64,000 bases of DNA from Xylaria sp. FL1777 (lineage: Eukaryota > Ascomycota > Sordariomycetes > Xylariales > Xylariaceae), in assembly GCA_022578965.1 (NCBI GenBank), contig MU400655.1, forward strand, positions 1-64,000, given 5' to 3'. Numbering within the stretch: position 1 is the stretch's first letter; every line of letters starts with the position of its first letter. Below the pieces are notes generated by a model. It had not been told where the DNA came from, ran no database searches, and saw only the letters and a program-made list of their open reading frames with translations. Position numbers and translations under genes: made by a program. Positions 26,598-38,439 of the stretch are shown here, one piece after another.

Positions 26598-29500
26598 TTA
26601 TAGCATTATATAAGTCTTAATCCTTTTAAAAGTTTATACCTGTATATTTCTTTAAATTGCATATCTTTAATTTTTCTTTTGTTGCTTTTTGCTAATTGTT
26701 AGATTTTTTATTTAAGGTTTAAAACTTTTATGCTTTATATAGCTTTTTTGCTAAGCTAGTAGTTTAGCAAATATGTATTAGTTTTTTAGTTGCTAACATT
26801 TTTAAGTTTTTAAGTTTAAGCTCTTAATGTAGTTTATTATTAGTATAATAATTTAGCTTGTTTTTAGTATTATACTAGTTATTATATAAAAGCTTTAAAA
26901 GTATAAACTTATTTAAAATTTTATAATAAAGTTTATCCTTAGTAATAAAAAGTAAGTAGCTTATTTTTTGCTAACTATATACAGCAGAAAAAATAACAAT
27001 TTTTTATTTATTTAAATAATAGTTTTAAGGCATTTAACATATTTAACAAAATTGCTAGTCCGGTTAAATCTTTTTTAAGTTATATTAATATCCTAAGTAA
27101 TAAAGCCGTTCTTATTAATAAAAAAGTCTATAATAATGCTAAATTATGCTTTAAAATTAATAATCTTAGTAATATTACCTTTATAAATCTTGTTTTTTAT
27201 TTTTATAATAAGCCTTAAGCAAAATTATATAAATTCTTTTAGCTTTGCAATGCTTAAAAAAGTAGCTAAAATATTCTGCAGTTTTATTAGTAAAGCTATT
27301 ATAAAACATAAATCTAAAAAGCTTATATGTTTTTAGTTAAAATAATTTGTTAAACCTAAGTTTTTTTTATTATAAAATTTATACTTTAGTGTTTTCTTAA
27401 ATAAGTTTAAGCTACTATTATTAGTATAATTATTATGTTTTTTATAAATCTTTAGTTTAAAAAAATCAAAGCTTTAGCTTGCGTTTTATAAGATTGTTAA
27501 TATTAGTTGCGTTAGCTTTTTAAGCTTATTTACTTCTTTTAGCGTTATTAATATAAAATTAGCACTAGGCTAAAATTTAATTAAAAATACTACTTTTTTA
27601 AAAAGCAGCAAAAGTATAACAATTAGTAACTTTTATTTTTTTAGGTTATCTTTAAATAATAAATATATAGTATTACATTAGTTTAAAATTCTTAAAAGCA
27701 TTTTGTTAAACTTTAACTTATTTTTTAACGTTTAAAGATCTAAAGCAATATAAGCAAAAAACAATATTATTTAATTATTTTATTAGTTTTAATTATAAAC
27801 AACTTTTATTATTTCGTAGTAACGCTTTTTTAAAAAAGCAGTTGTAAAGCTAAATTAAAGCATATAAATATATATAATAAAACTGTTATAATTTATTTTA
27901 TTATTAATTCGTGCTACTAAATAATTTAACAAAAAGCTAGTTTTGCAAGTGCTACTTAGCAATCTTTATTTATTAGGTTAATTAGCTAACTATAATACTA
28001 GCTAAAAGCTTGCTTATGCTTTTTTAGCTGTTATTTGTTAAAATTCTGTGTTTTTTTTTAAAAAGTTCATGCTTTTATAAAAAAAAGCATTCTTTATGTT
28101 TACCTAAGTTAAGATTTTATATAACAAAGTTTTTAGTCGAGCTTTATATTTTAACTTATTGCTTTTTTTTTTTAAAACAAGCCATAATATGTTTAGCTTA
28201 ATTTGTTAATTTAAACTTTTGCTAAAGTTATTTAAAAGCAATAATATTGTTTTTAGCATTAGCTTAAGAACTTTTGCTGCTTTAAAATATAATTTAGCTT
28301 TTATTTAAGCAATTGTTTAAATAAAAACACTAAAATACTTTAGGACTTCTATTATAAGATTTCTAAAAGTAACATTTGTTTTTTTGTTTAAAAAGTCCTT
28401 AGACTTTTTAGTTTACATTTTTTCAAATTTTAAATTTCTTTTTGTAAGCTTTGCTTTTTATATTTCTTAAAGTCTTTAATAATTAAAACTTTTTGTTTTT
28501 AATAAAGTATTTTGCTTAGAAAAATTGTTGTTTATTTATATATTTTTAGTATTAAGTTAAGTAAAAAACTTGTTGTTATTTAAATAAACTTCTTTAATTA
28601 TTTAACTTATAAAGGGCTTTTTTTTTAGCTTTTTAAGTTTTTTTTTACTTTTTGTTTAGTAAAAAGCAGCCTTTTTTAATAAAGGTTTATAATAATTAGC
28701 TTAAAACATATTTACGCTAATCTTTTTGCTTAATATATAGCTTTATAAGATTTTAGTACTGTTTGTATTATAAAAAGTGCTTTATATAAAGTTTTAATTA
28801 GTTATAATAAAGCTATTATTTAGCTTGCTGTTTATTAAGTTGTTTTTTTTAATATTATAGGCTTTTGCTAATTTTATTTTATAAGGTATAAAAGTTTAAT
28901 CGTTAAATTTTCTATTTAAAAATTAAGCTAGTTGCTTGTTTTTTAACTAGTAAAGTTTTTTATCTTTTAGTTTCTTTCGTTTGTTTTTTATTTTAGCATT
29001 TAAATCTTTGTTATTTAGAACAAAGTCTTTTTTTTAAAGTTAATAATAAGCTTTTTGCTTTAGTAGTTTATTGTTGCTTAAAATAAAGTTATATATTTAT
29101 TTTATTGCAGTATTAAGTATTTCTTTTTTATTTTTGCTAATTTTTACGACTTCTAAAAGAACTTTTATGCATTTAAAGCTTGCAAAAAATTCTAGCTTTT
29201 TTAAACACCATTTAAAGTTTTAATATATAATGTTTTTTTGTTTTAATTTGTAAGCAAAGCTACATTTATAAACGTAGTAATTGTTTATACTACATTTTTA
29301 ATAAATAGTTGCTTTTGCTAAATAAAAATTGCTTAACCTTATTTATTATAAAAAATTAAACAATTGTTTACTTTATTTTTGTTTTTTGGAATTATATTTA
29401 CTTTTTTATAAATACTTAAAAGTTATAGCGTTAATACTAAACACTTGTTTTTTTAATAAGTTTATATTAATTTTGTAATATTACAGTGCTTATAGTTTTT

Positions 29501-30179
29501 AATTAATAAGCTAAACATATTAATTTTGTAGTTCTTTTAGTATTTTTTTTAGTTTTTTTTTTATAATTGCTACGTTTTTTTGTTTTAACTTTAGCTATTA
29601 TATTTGCTTAGTAATATTATTTATGTTTTAATTGTAAGCAAAGTGTTAAGCTAGTTTTATTTGCTGCTCTTTAATAATAACTTTTTTAGCGGCTAATATA
29701 ATTATATTAATAACTAGCTTAATAACATTAATAGTAATATATAAAGGTTTATTAAAATCATAATTGTATAAATAATTAACTTTTTTTTATGCTTTGCGTG
29801 CTTTTTTTGTTTTTTTAAAGTAAAAATCAGCTTAAATTCTTTATTTATTTAAATGTTTAATGTTTTATGAAAATTTTTATATAACATTTTATTTAAGTTA
29901 TTATATAACTTTTTAGAAAACTTTATTACTTTAGTTTTATTAAGCAGGCTTTATTTTTTTATAGCTTTTTTACTTGTAAAAATAGCATGCTTTTTTTTTT
30001 TTTTTAAAGCTTGCTTATTTAAAAATAAGTGCTATAAAGAAGTAATAGCTGCGTTTTGTGCAAAATTTTTAAGCAATAGCTAGCTTACAACTAAAAAACT
30101 TTGCTTTTTATTTTTTAATAAAAAATAATATTAGCTCGAAAAACAAAGTATATTCTTGATTGTTAATTATTTTTTATAT
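26598..30179 (-). pseudogene. Decayed giant reading frame of about 1,200 codons, family unknown
   Basis: A single minus-strand frame can be followed without a frameshift from 30179 to a terminal TAA at 26598-26600. I counted about 54 stops in the last 817 codons, against roughly 80 expected by chance at this composition, and in the parts I translated they are TAA and TAG, hardly ever TGA. That fits former Gln and Trp codons hit by C-to-T or G-to-A change. Readable blocks include KPLYITINVIKLVIN, AAKKVIIKEQQIKLA, a lysine-rich (probably once acidic) helical stretch at about 28960-29120, FISxIIKEVYLNNNKFFT, and NILWLVLKKKSNKLKYKARL with a surviving TGG. I see no nuclease, helicase, polymerase or recombinase motif. 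Copy 3 of the 300-bp repeat lies just upstream of its N-terminal end. The start codon is not determinable. Confidence 0.45.
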
Positions 30180-30757
30180 TAATACGTAAGCTTAAACTTG
30201 TTTAGTATAAATAAGCGTTAGATTTGCTTATATTATAACTTTTAAAAGTTTTAGCAATACTTATTTTTTTTTAAGCTCGTTTTTTATTTTTTTTGTTTAT
30301 ACAAAAGTAATCGTGTTTTTTTTTTTAAAAAGCACTAGTTTTTTAATAAAAATCTTTTCCTTTTAGCTTTTTAAGAGTTCTTAGCAATAAGTTTTCTAGC
30401 TATGCTATTTTAAGAATTGTATTAGCTTTTTAACACTTGATTGCTGTTTTGCCAAAAAAAATAAAAATGTTTTATAAGCTAAGCTAAAAAAGACAGTTTA
30501 ACATTTTTATACGTTTATTTTAAGCCTTATTAATTAAAAGCTGCTAGCTTAAATGCTTATTGCTAATTATAGCTAAATTGTTTATGCTAAGCAAATTTTG
30601 TTTATTACTAGCTAAAATAGCTAAATATAATATATTGTAACTTGCATATAAAAATTGTAGCAATTAATTAATAAACAAATTAAATATATAAGTTAACAAT
30701 AATAAATCGTTTGCTTATAAGTTTTATAGTATTATTTGTTATAAATAAAAAATTGCA
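30180..30757. other. Spacer upstream of the giant decayed frame
   Basis: About 0.6 kb of AT-rich DNA separates the readable start of the decayed frame from copy 3 of the 300-bp repeat. By position it could have held a promoter, but I see no specific element. The frame may extend into it for some codons. Confidence 0.4.
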
Positions 30758-31053
30758 GCAGTATAATCGCGCTAAATTTACTATAATACTTTAATTGCAA
30801 AAAAATAAGTTATAACTTATATATTTAAGCAATTAAGCTATATATAAATTAAAAAATAAAACAATTAATAAAAAAGCTATATAATAATACAAATAAAGTA
30901 ATTATAGCTAATTTTTATTATGTTGTTTGTAATGTTTAAATTTATGCTTTAAAATTTAGCGCAATACTTATTTCTTTATTTTTATTATATAACTTAGCTT
31001 AAACTTACTTTAATTAGCTAGTTAGCTTGTTTAACTACTTTACTTTACTTTAA
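30758..31053 (+). repeat. 300-bp dispersed repeat, copy 3
   Basis: This runs from GCAGTATAATCGCGCTAAATT to CTACTTTACTTTACTTTAAT in the same orientation as copy 1. The flanks on both sides are unrelated to those of copies 1 and 2, which fits an independently inserted unit such as a solo repeat. A CGCG is retained here where copies 1 and 2 read TGCG. Confidence 0.8.
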
Positions 31054-32523
31054 TAATTAATAATAAAAAGCTAGTAATAAAAAAAATGTTATATATTATT
31101 ATAATATAGCTAATGCAATAATAATATAGCTTTAAAATTTTAGTGTGCTTAATAAACATATATTTTATAAATATTAGCTAAATATAACCTTATTATACCA
31201 AGTTATTTACTTTTATTTTTAGAATTAGCATTACTACTAAAAAGCATTACAACAAGCAGTTTATAATACATAAAAGCTAAACATTAATTAGCATATATAC
31301 TTAGATTAAGCTAAACAAAAATACGTACTATAGAAAATATAGCAGCTAAAGCAAAGTAAATTTTTAAATAACTGCAATAAATTAGCAGTTATTCTTAGCT
31401 ATAAATCAAATTTGCAAACGTACTAAAGTAAACATAAGCTAAAATAATAGTAGTAGTAATAATAATAAAGTTAGTTATTAAAACAAGTAAAATTAGCAAA
31501 AGTAAGCAAACAAGCATTTTTTCCAACATTTATATAATTAGCATTTTAGCTATATATAGCTTTGTTAGCTATTTTTGCAATTAATACACTTTTATACAAA
31601 TTATATCTTATTTTTTAACTTTAATAATGCTTGGAAAATCTTTACTTAAGTAAATTATAGCTTTATTAGCAACTTTTTTTTTTATTTACTTTTAAATAAC
31701 CTTTTTAACTATATATATTTGTATATATGTTATACTATTTAAATATAAATTAAACATATTAGTATATATACTGTGTATAAACTAACTATTAACTAAAATA
31801 GCTAAATATTTTTATAAAGCTATTTTAAAACTTCTAACAGCTAAACAGTTCTGCAAAGCTATTATAAAACTAGACTTATTTTTTTTGTAGTACTAACTTA
31901 TATAAACTGCTTTTAAATATATATTAATTGCAACTTAACGATACTTTTAGTAAAATAGCTTAAATTAAACAATTAGTTTATTATATTTTTGCTAGCTTTT
32001 TTATTTTTAACGACTTTATAACTAAACACTTCTATTAAACTATTTAACTCTTTAAATTAATACTTTTTTAAATTTCTTAAAATATTTAGCATATAATACA
32101 ATTAATGCTAGTTTTAAAGTACTTTTATTTCTTAATCTAAAAATTTCGTTTTTAAGCAGCAATACTTTTATGCTTTTATTGCGCTATTAACATATAAACT
32201 TTACAAATCTTATAAACGTTTAAAATTTCCTTAAAAACTAAAGTATTTTATACGTAATATAATTTATACTATCTTAGGAATACTTATGCTTTTCTAAATA
32301 GCTTATAGTATATAAATCATTTTAAGTTATTTTTAGGACTTTTTTTTAACTATACGATTACTTAATAATATTAATAGCTTTATAAGCTAACTTATATTTA
32401 CTTAATTAACTAATTTACTTAATATATATAGCTATAAACCTTGCTAAAGGTACAATATTTCTGTTTTTATATTAATTAGTTACTGCTGCAAGTACTATTA
32501 TTTTAGCTAAGTTTTAAACTAAA

Positions 32524-32578
32524 GCGCTTAGTTAGCTAGTTAGCTAGTTAGTTAGCTAGTTAGTTAACTAGTTAATTT
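32524..32578. repeat. AGCT/AGTT tetranucleotide run
   Basis: About a dozen tandem 4-bp units alternate between AGTT and AGCT, which differ by one C/T transition. This is probably a simple repeat, (AGCT)n or (AGTT)n, partly altered by the same C-to-T mutation seen elsewhere. Confidence 0.75.
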
Positions 32579-35500
32579 ATTTATTAACTTACTAATTTAT
32601 ACTTCTTTTAATTAATAAATACGTCCAACTTAATATAAATTATATCCGTAATAAAGTAGCAAATTATTGCTTTTAATACAAGTAGTTAAATTTAATTAAT
32701 TAAAATCAATTAGCTAACGCTATATTAAACGGCTATTTTAGGCCTTAGCTAACCTAACATTTTACTAAAAAAGCTACTTAAGTAAAAATAAAAAGTTAAC
32801 GCTTTAGCTTAACTTGCTATATAATTTTTAGTTTTTTACGTTATAATTAAAATGTATTGCTAAGTAAATATAACATAATACTACAAAATGCGTTATTATA
32901 GCATTATTAGTTATTTTTTTTTTTGAAATAATATATTGTTTTATGTTGTTTTATTGCATAATATGTTTATAAAAGCCTATAAATACCTTAATTCTTATAT
33001 TTTCCTGTATTAAAATAAAGCAAGAAAGCTTATAAGAACTATACTCCTTTTTTAAGTATAAAGAAAAAATATAGTGTATTTATTTTATAACTACTTTTAA
33101 ATATACTTAATTAATTAAAACATTAAAAATTTAGCATTTAAACAAAACAAAATTAATTAAAGTTAATAATTAAAATATAGCTATTTTTAGTAATATAGTT
33201 TATAAAAAGTCTACTATAAAAGCAAAAACATTGCAGTAATATCTTAATGCTTAGCTATATAACTAAGCTATATTTAGCTATTAAAAGCTTTTATAAATAT
33301 ATACCTTTTAAGCTATATATACTAGCATTAATACTTATAGCTACTACATTTCAGGTATTAATAATACTAGAAAATATTATTAGATCTTGTTTTAAAAAAA
33401 CAAGCAATTAAAGCTGCTTGTTTTTTATATATATAGCATTTTTTCTTTTTTTTTTTTAATTATTAAAAATGCCTTTAATACATTTATTTTAATCTTTTTA
33501 AAAACTAATACGCTTTTGTTTTATATTTTCTGTTAAGTTTAAGCAGTATATATTATGTGTTACTAGCATTAAGAATGCTTATGCTATAGTACCCTTGTTT
33601 AATTAATAGCTATACTAGTTTAATTTTTGCTAAAATGTTTTAATGTTTTATGTTTTTATAATATATTCTTGTAATAAAGTATATAAAATAAAGGTAAATT
33701 TTTTTGCTTTGCTACATATTATTTCTATTAATTATAACAAACTTCTATTTATTAATCATTAAATATATTGCTTTTTATAAAAAAATTAAGATTATATATA
33801 GTTTTATTATAACTATACTGTTTTAAATTATATTTTTATGTTTTTTATTCTTTAAAAACAACTTATCTTAGTTAATAAAAATCTAGTTATATTATTATTT
33901 TATTTGCTATGTTGCGCTGCTTTTTTACTTACTTTAAGCTTTTTAGCAATAGTTATTAACCTAAAAAATAGCTTACATATATTATTAATACTTGTATAAA
34001 CTATATTAATATGCTAGTTATTATTTTTAGCTGCTATTTAATAACTAGTAGTAGTTTAGCTAAAATACTTTAAGGTTTTATAATTATAGCTGCATAGTAT
34101 GCTATATAATATTGTTAGTTTTTATTTTCTTACACTTAATTAACAAATTTTGCTAGGCCTACATATTTATTAAAGATTTGTAATAACTTTTTTTTTAATA
34201 GTAATAACCTTTAAGAACTATTAGCAACACATAAAATTAGTATTATAGCAAACTAGCTACTTATTTATAACTATTATAGTTTGCTTAATATTTAAGCAAT
34301 AAATATAGCGCTTAATTTTTTACGTTTTATGTTCTGCTATTTAAAGCTAAATAATAGTTAACTAGTTAATAATGCAAAACTAAAAGCTTTGTTCTTAAGT
34401 AAAGCGTTATATTACGCTTAGCACTAAAACAACTTTTATAAGTATAAATTCATTATATATATATTATATTAAACTATTAAAGCTTATAGCTATATAATTA
34501 TTGTACTTAAATTAACTAACAATTAAAACTTTATTGCTAAAGCTATATATTATATTATAGTTAACTTATGTTCTATATTAATTAAATAATAAACTATTAA
34601 ACTAAACCATCTATTATTACTATTAAATAACGTATGTTTTAGCTGTTATATATTAAAACATTTTTTGTTATTGTTAGCTAAAATAAACTATTACTATACT
34701 TTTTATGTTTAGTTTATAAAATAGGTAACTATAAAGTAAAAAAAACACTAGCAATAACTAAAACATAAGCATAATTAATTAGTTAAATTAAAAGATAAAC
34801 AGAACAATTTATATAAAAAAACCTTGTTTTTACCTAAGCAAGTATATAACGCACGCTAAAAATAGCTGCTTTATTAGCAATACAAAATATAAAAAAATAG
34901 CCTAGGTTTAAGTAGTTTATTATGCTATATATATACTCTTAAGTTTTTTGCTACAACTGCAATAAATAGCAATATTTTATAACATATAACTAATATTAGT
35001 TAGTATAAGTTCAGTTTTTTTAAGTTAATAAATAAGTTATAAGTTATTATAAAAAACTTTATAATATTTAAGTTTTGATTTTAGATTTGTTTTCCTTTTA
35101 AATTTATTAGTTATTTTAGCTATTTATTAATTTAATTGTAGTAGCATATATGTTATAAAAATAAAATATTTAGTAATTATTGTTAGCTATTTTTTTTAAG
35201 TAAAGAAATCATTTAAATTCTTATAAAATAATAGAATTAATTTCTTTTATAATAAAATTAATGTTTTTTATAGTAAGCAATACTTATTTTACTTTTTGTA
35301 GTAATATATTATTTAATATATAATTAGTTTTATTTGTTTTTATATTATTAAAACGCATATTTAAATAAAGCTGCTTTATAGCATTTTAAAACAGTTTTGC
35401 AAAACACTTATAAAAAGGCCATTTTTTTTTGGTGTATTAAGTATACTTAATAGTTAGTTTAACGTTATAAACGTTTTTATTTAAGGCATTTTAAGCATAA

Positions 35501-37909
35501 GCTTCTTTTAAAATAAATAACTTTATTTATTTTTAAGTATTATAATTAGCGTTTGTTGTTTTAATGCTATTTTTAATTGCAACATAACTATTTTATAAAT
35601 ATTTGCTTTTATAAGCAATAGTAAACATAAATAAATTTTTTTTATTATATATTTATAAAACTAGTTTTTAGTTTATAAAAAATAATAAAAATTCCAGTAG
35701 TATTAAAATTATAACGTTAAAAAATTAATTCTTTATTGATTTTACTTCATTAGTAAGTATTATATAATATAAATAGCAAATCAAATAGCTAATATATATA
35801 AAATTTTTTAAATAAACAAAAAAATCTTTTACTTTTGTAATAATAACTAGTATATATATATTATATTTAGAATTAATAATTTGCTAAACAAAAAATAATG
35901 CAGCTAAAAAATTTGCTATGTTTTTTTAAGCATTTAGAACACTGTTTAAGTAATATTAAGCTTATAACCTAAATTAAGGCAGCAGCTAGATTTTAAGCCC
36001 TACACGTAAATAATTTTTTGCTTTTGCAGGAATTAATGTATAAAAGCTTAACTAGTAGTTTATTAATTAATTTTTTTATAAAAATAAAGCGTAATAATTG
36101 TTTTTTTTTTTTTAATAGCTTTAAGCTTTTAGTTAGCATAAAGCTATTATAGCTAACTGTTTTTTTACTTTTAACCTTTTGTTGCTTAGTATTAACTTTG
36201 TAGTAAAATTATTAATAATATAATTAAATCTGGTTTTTTTTAAATATTTATTAACCTTTTGAATTTTAAGTTGTATTATACTTTAAAATCAATATTAAAC
36301 AGAGGTTTTAAGTGCAATGCTAAATAAATTTATACTTTTTTTTTAACTTTATAGATTTTAACAATAAATATTTATATTATTATAGCTTTTCTTTTTACTT
36401 TAGCAATTTGTTTATATAAAAAAAAAGTTTTAAGCACTAAAAATTAAAAATATATTTATAACTGTAAGCTTATTTAAAGAAAATCCAAGAAGTTAAATAA
36501 AACTAGTTATTATTTAGCAATAATGCTAATAAAAAAAAGAAAACAAGTTTTGTTACAATTATGCTCTTTAAATAAAATGCGTAATTACGTAATAATTACA
36601 TATAGTATTACTTTTTATATGTGCTGTTCTTACGTTTTAAATTAGTTTTTTTAGTAAGCTTACTAAACTTAATCTATTATTTTGCAAAAAAAGCATTTTA
36701 AAAGTAAAAAGTAAAAAGCTTTAATAAAAAGCTTAATAATGTTGCTAAAAAAAAATCAATTATTAGTACAGTAAACAATAATAATAAAACTAACTTTTTA
36801 GCTAATAATTATATACTAAAGATTAAGCTATACTAGTTATAACGCTTATAGTAAAAAGTAACGCTTAAAAATAAATTTTATTAAAAACATAATATTTTTA
36901 GTTTTTAACCTTTGCTTTAATAACTTAAGTAATGCTATTACTTTTATTACTGCTAGTATTTATAAATATATAACTATTGTTTATTATATTAATAACTTAA
37001 GTAGTGCTAATATTTTTGTTGCTATTAAAAATTATAAGCATTTTGCGTTTTTTTTTTTTTTTTTTTTAGATATAAAGTAACTATACTTTTTAGTTTTTAG
37101 CACTAATTTTATTATTACTACTAAAATAAAGTAGCATAAAATAAAATAGCATAGCTATAAATACTAGTTTAATACTTTTATGTACTAAATAAACCATATA
37201 GTATATATTTTAGTACAATAAATTAATTAGTATTAAAGAAATAAAATAATTAAATAAAACATGCTTAATTAATGCTAAACTTTTATAACTTTTATTGTTT
37301 GTTTTTTTTATATATTTTAAATCTATTGCTAAGTTTGTAAAAAAACAAGTATACCTTTTGTTTAACTATATTATCACTAAGCTATGCTTAAACATATTAT
37401 ATAATTACTTTACTTATTATAATTTATTTTATTACTTGTTTATACATTTTATATAGCTATATGTAAAAAGGTTAATTAAGCATATATATTAAAAAAAACG
37501 TAAGTTTTTTACAAGTTTTAAAGTGTGCTATAAGTTAGCTACTTTAGAACTTAAAAAGTGCTTTAAATTAAAGAAAAAATAACATTAAAAAACATATAAC
37601 AATTTTTCCTTCTTTTTTTCGTTCTATAAGCACTACTTGTTTATTTAGCTAATTAATACGCTATTAATGCTATAGCTAGCTACTAATAGGTTTAAAGAAA
37701 CAATAGGTAAGCTAAAAAACATACTAACTATTATAAAAAACTTACCTTTTTTATAAGAAGTAAAAAAGTAAAGTAGCAAAAAGAAAACATAAATATATAT
37801 ATAGCATAAAAGCAACTTTTATATAAGGGTTACTAAAGTAGCACTAGCTTAATTAATAAACTAAACATATTAAACAGTTAAGCTAAACATTTTTAATAGT
37901 TAACATATT

Positions 37910-38085
37910 ATTAATTAATTAATTAATTAATTAATTTACTTTAACGTTAAGTATAAAGCTTTAGCTACTTTGTATACTTTTTAAAAGGTTTTAAATATAG
38001 CAAACTTTATTTATAATATAGTAAAATATATTAGTACAAAAGGTTTAATTAATTAATTAACTAATTAATTAAGTAATTAATTAGT
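37910..38085. repeat. Two TTAA-type simple repeats
   Basis: AATT/TTAA runs lie at about 37910-37935 and about 38046-38085, separated by 110 bp of ordinary AT-rich DNA. TTAA runs are self-complementary and can form cruciforms. No function is implied. Confidence 0.7.
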
Positions 38086-38439
38086 TTAACTAATATATAT
38101 AATGTATTGCTACTAGATATAATGCTATTTTATACCTTTAGAAGCTTTATTATTTTAATGCTTATAGTTATTATAACTTAATTTTTTAAGCTAAAAACTA
38201 TTAGTTTTTTATTTAGTATGCAAACTATTTAGCAAGTAGTTAATATATTATAAGATTTTAATTATTTTATATTTTTTTTTTCTTTATATTAATAAATCTG
38301 TTTTTTAATTCGGTTTTTATGTTTATACTATCTAATTTATTTATTAATGCTTAGCAATTAATAAAAAAGCAAATATTTAAAAAAACATTTAGCTTTATAT
38401 TGTTAAGCAACTATATGCTATTTAAATTAGTAAACTTTA

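Larger units (their letters stand above)
31054..38430. other. Decayed DNA with simple repeats, no gene recognised
   Basis: About 7.4 kb with stops in all frames. It contains a run of alternating AGTT/AGCT tetranucleotides at 32524-32578, a short palindrome of CTTGTTTT and AAAACAAG at about 33386-33403, and TTAA runs at about 37910-37935 and 38046-38085. The + strand is T-rich from about 35600, continuous with the minus-coded helicase block to the right. I recognise no protein here. Confidence 0.45.

Noticed and set aside
33386..33403. Palindrome CTTGTTTT/AAAACAAG as a terminator
   Set aside because: It is short and AT-rich, has no associated gene, and rho-independent terminators do not apply to a fungal nuclear genome.
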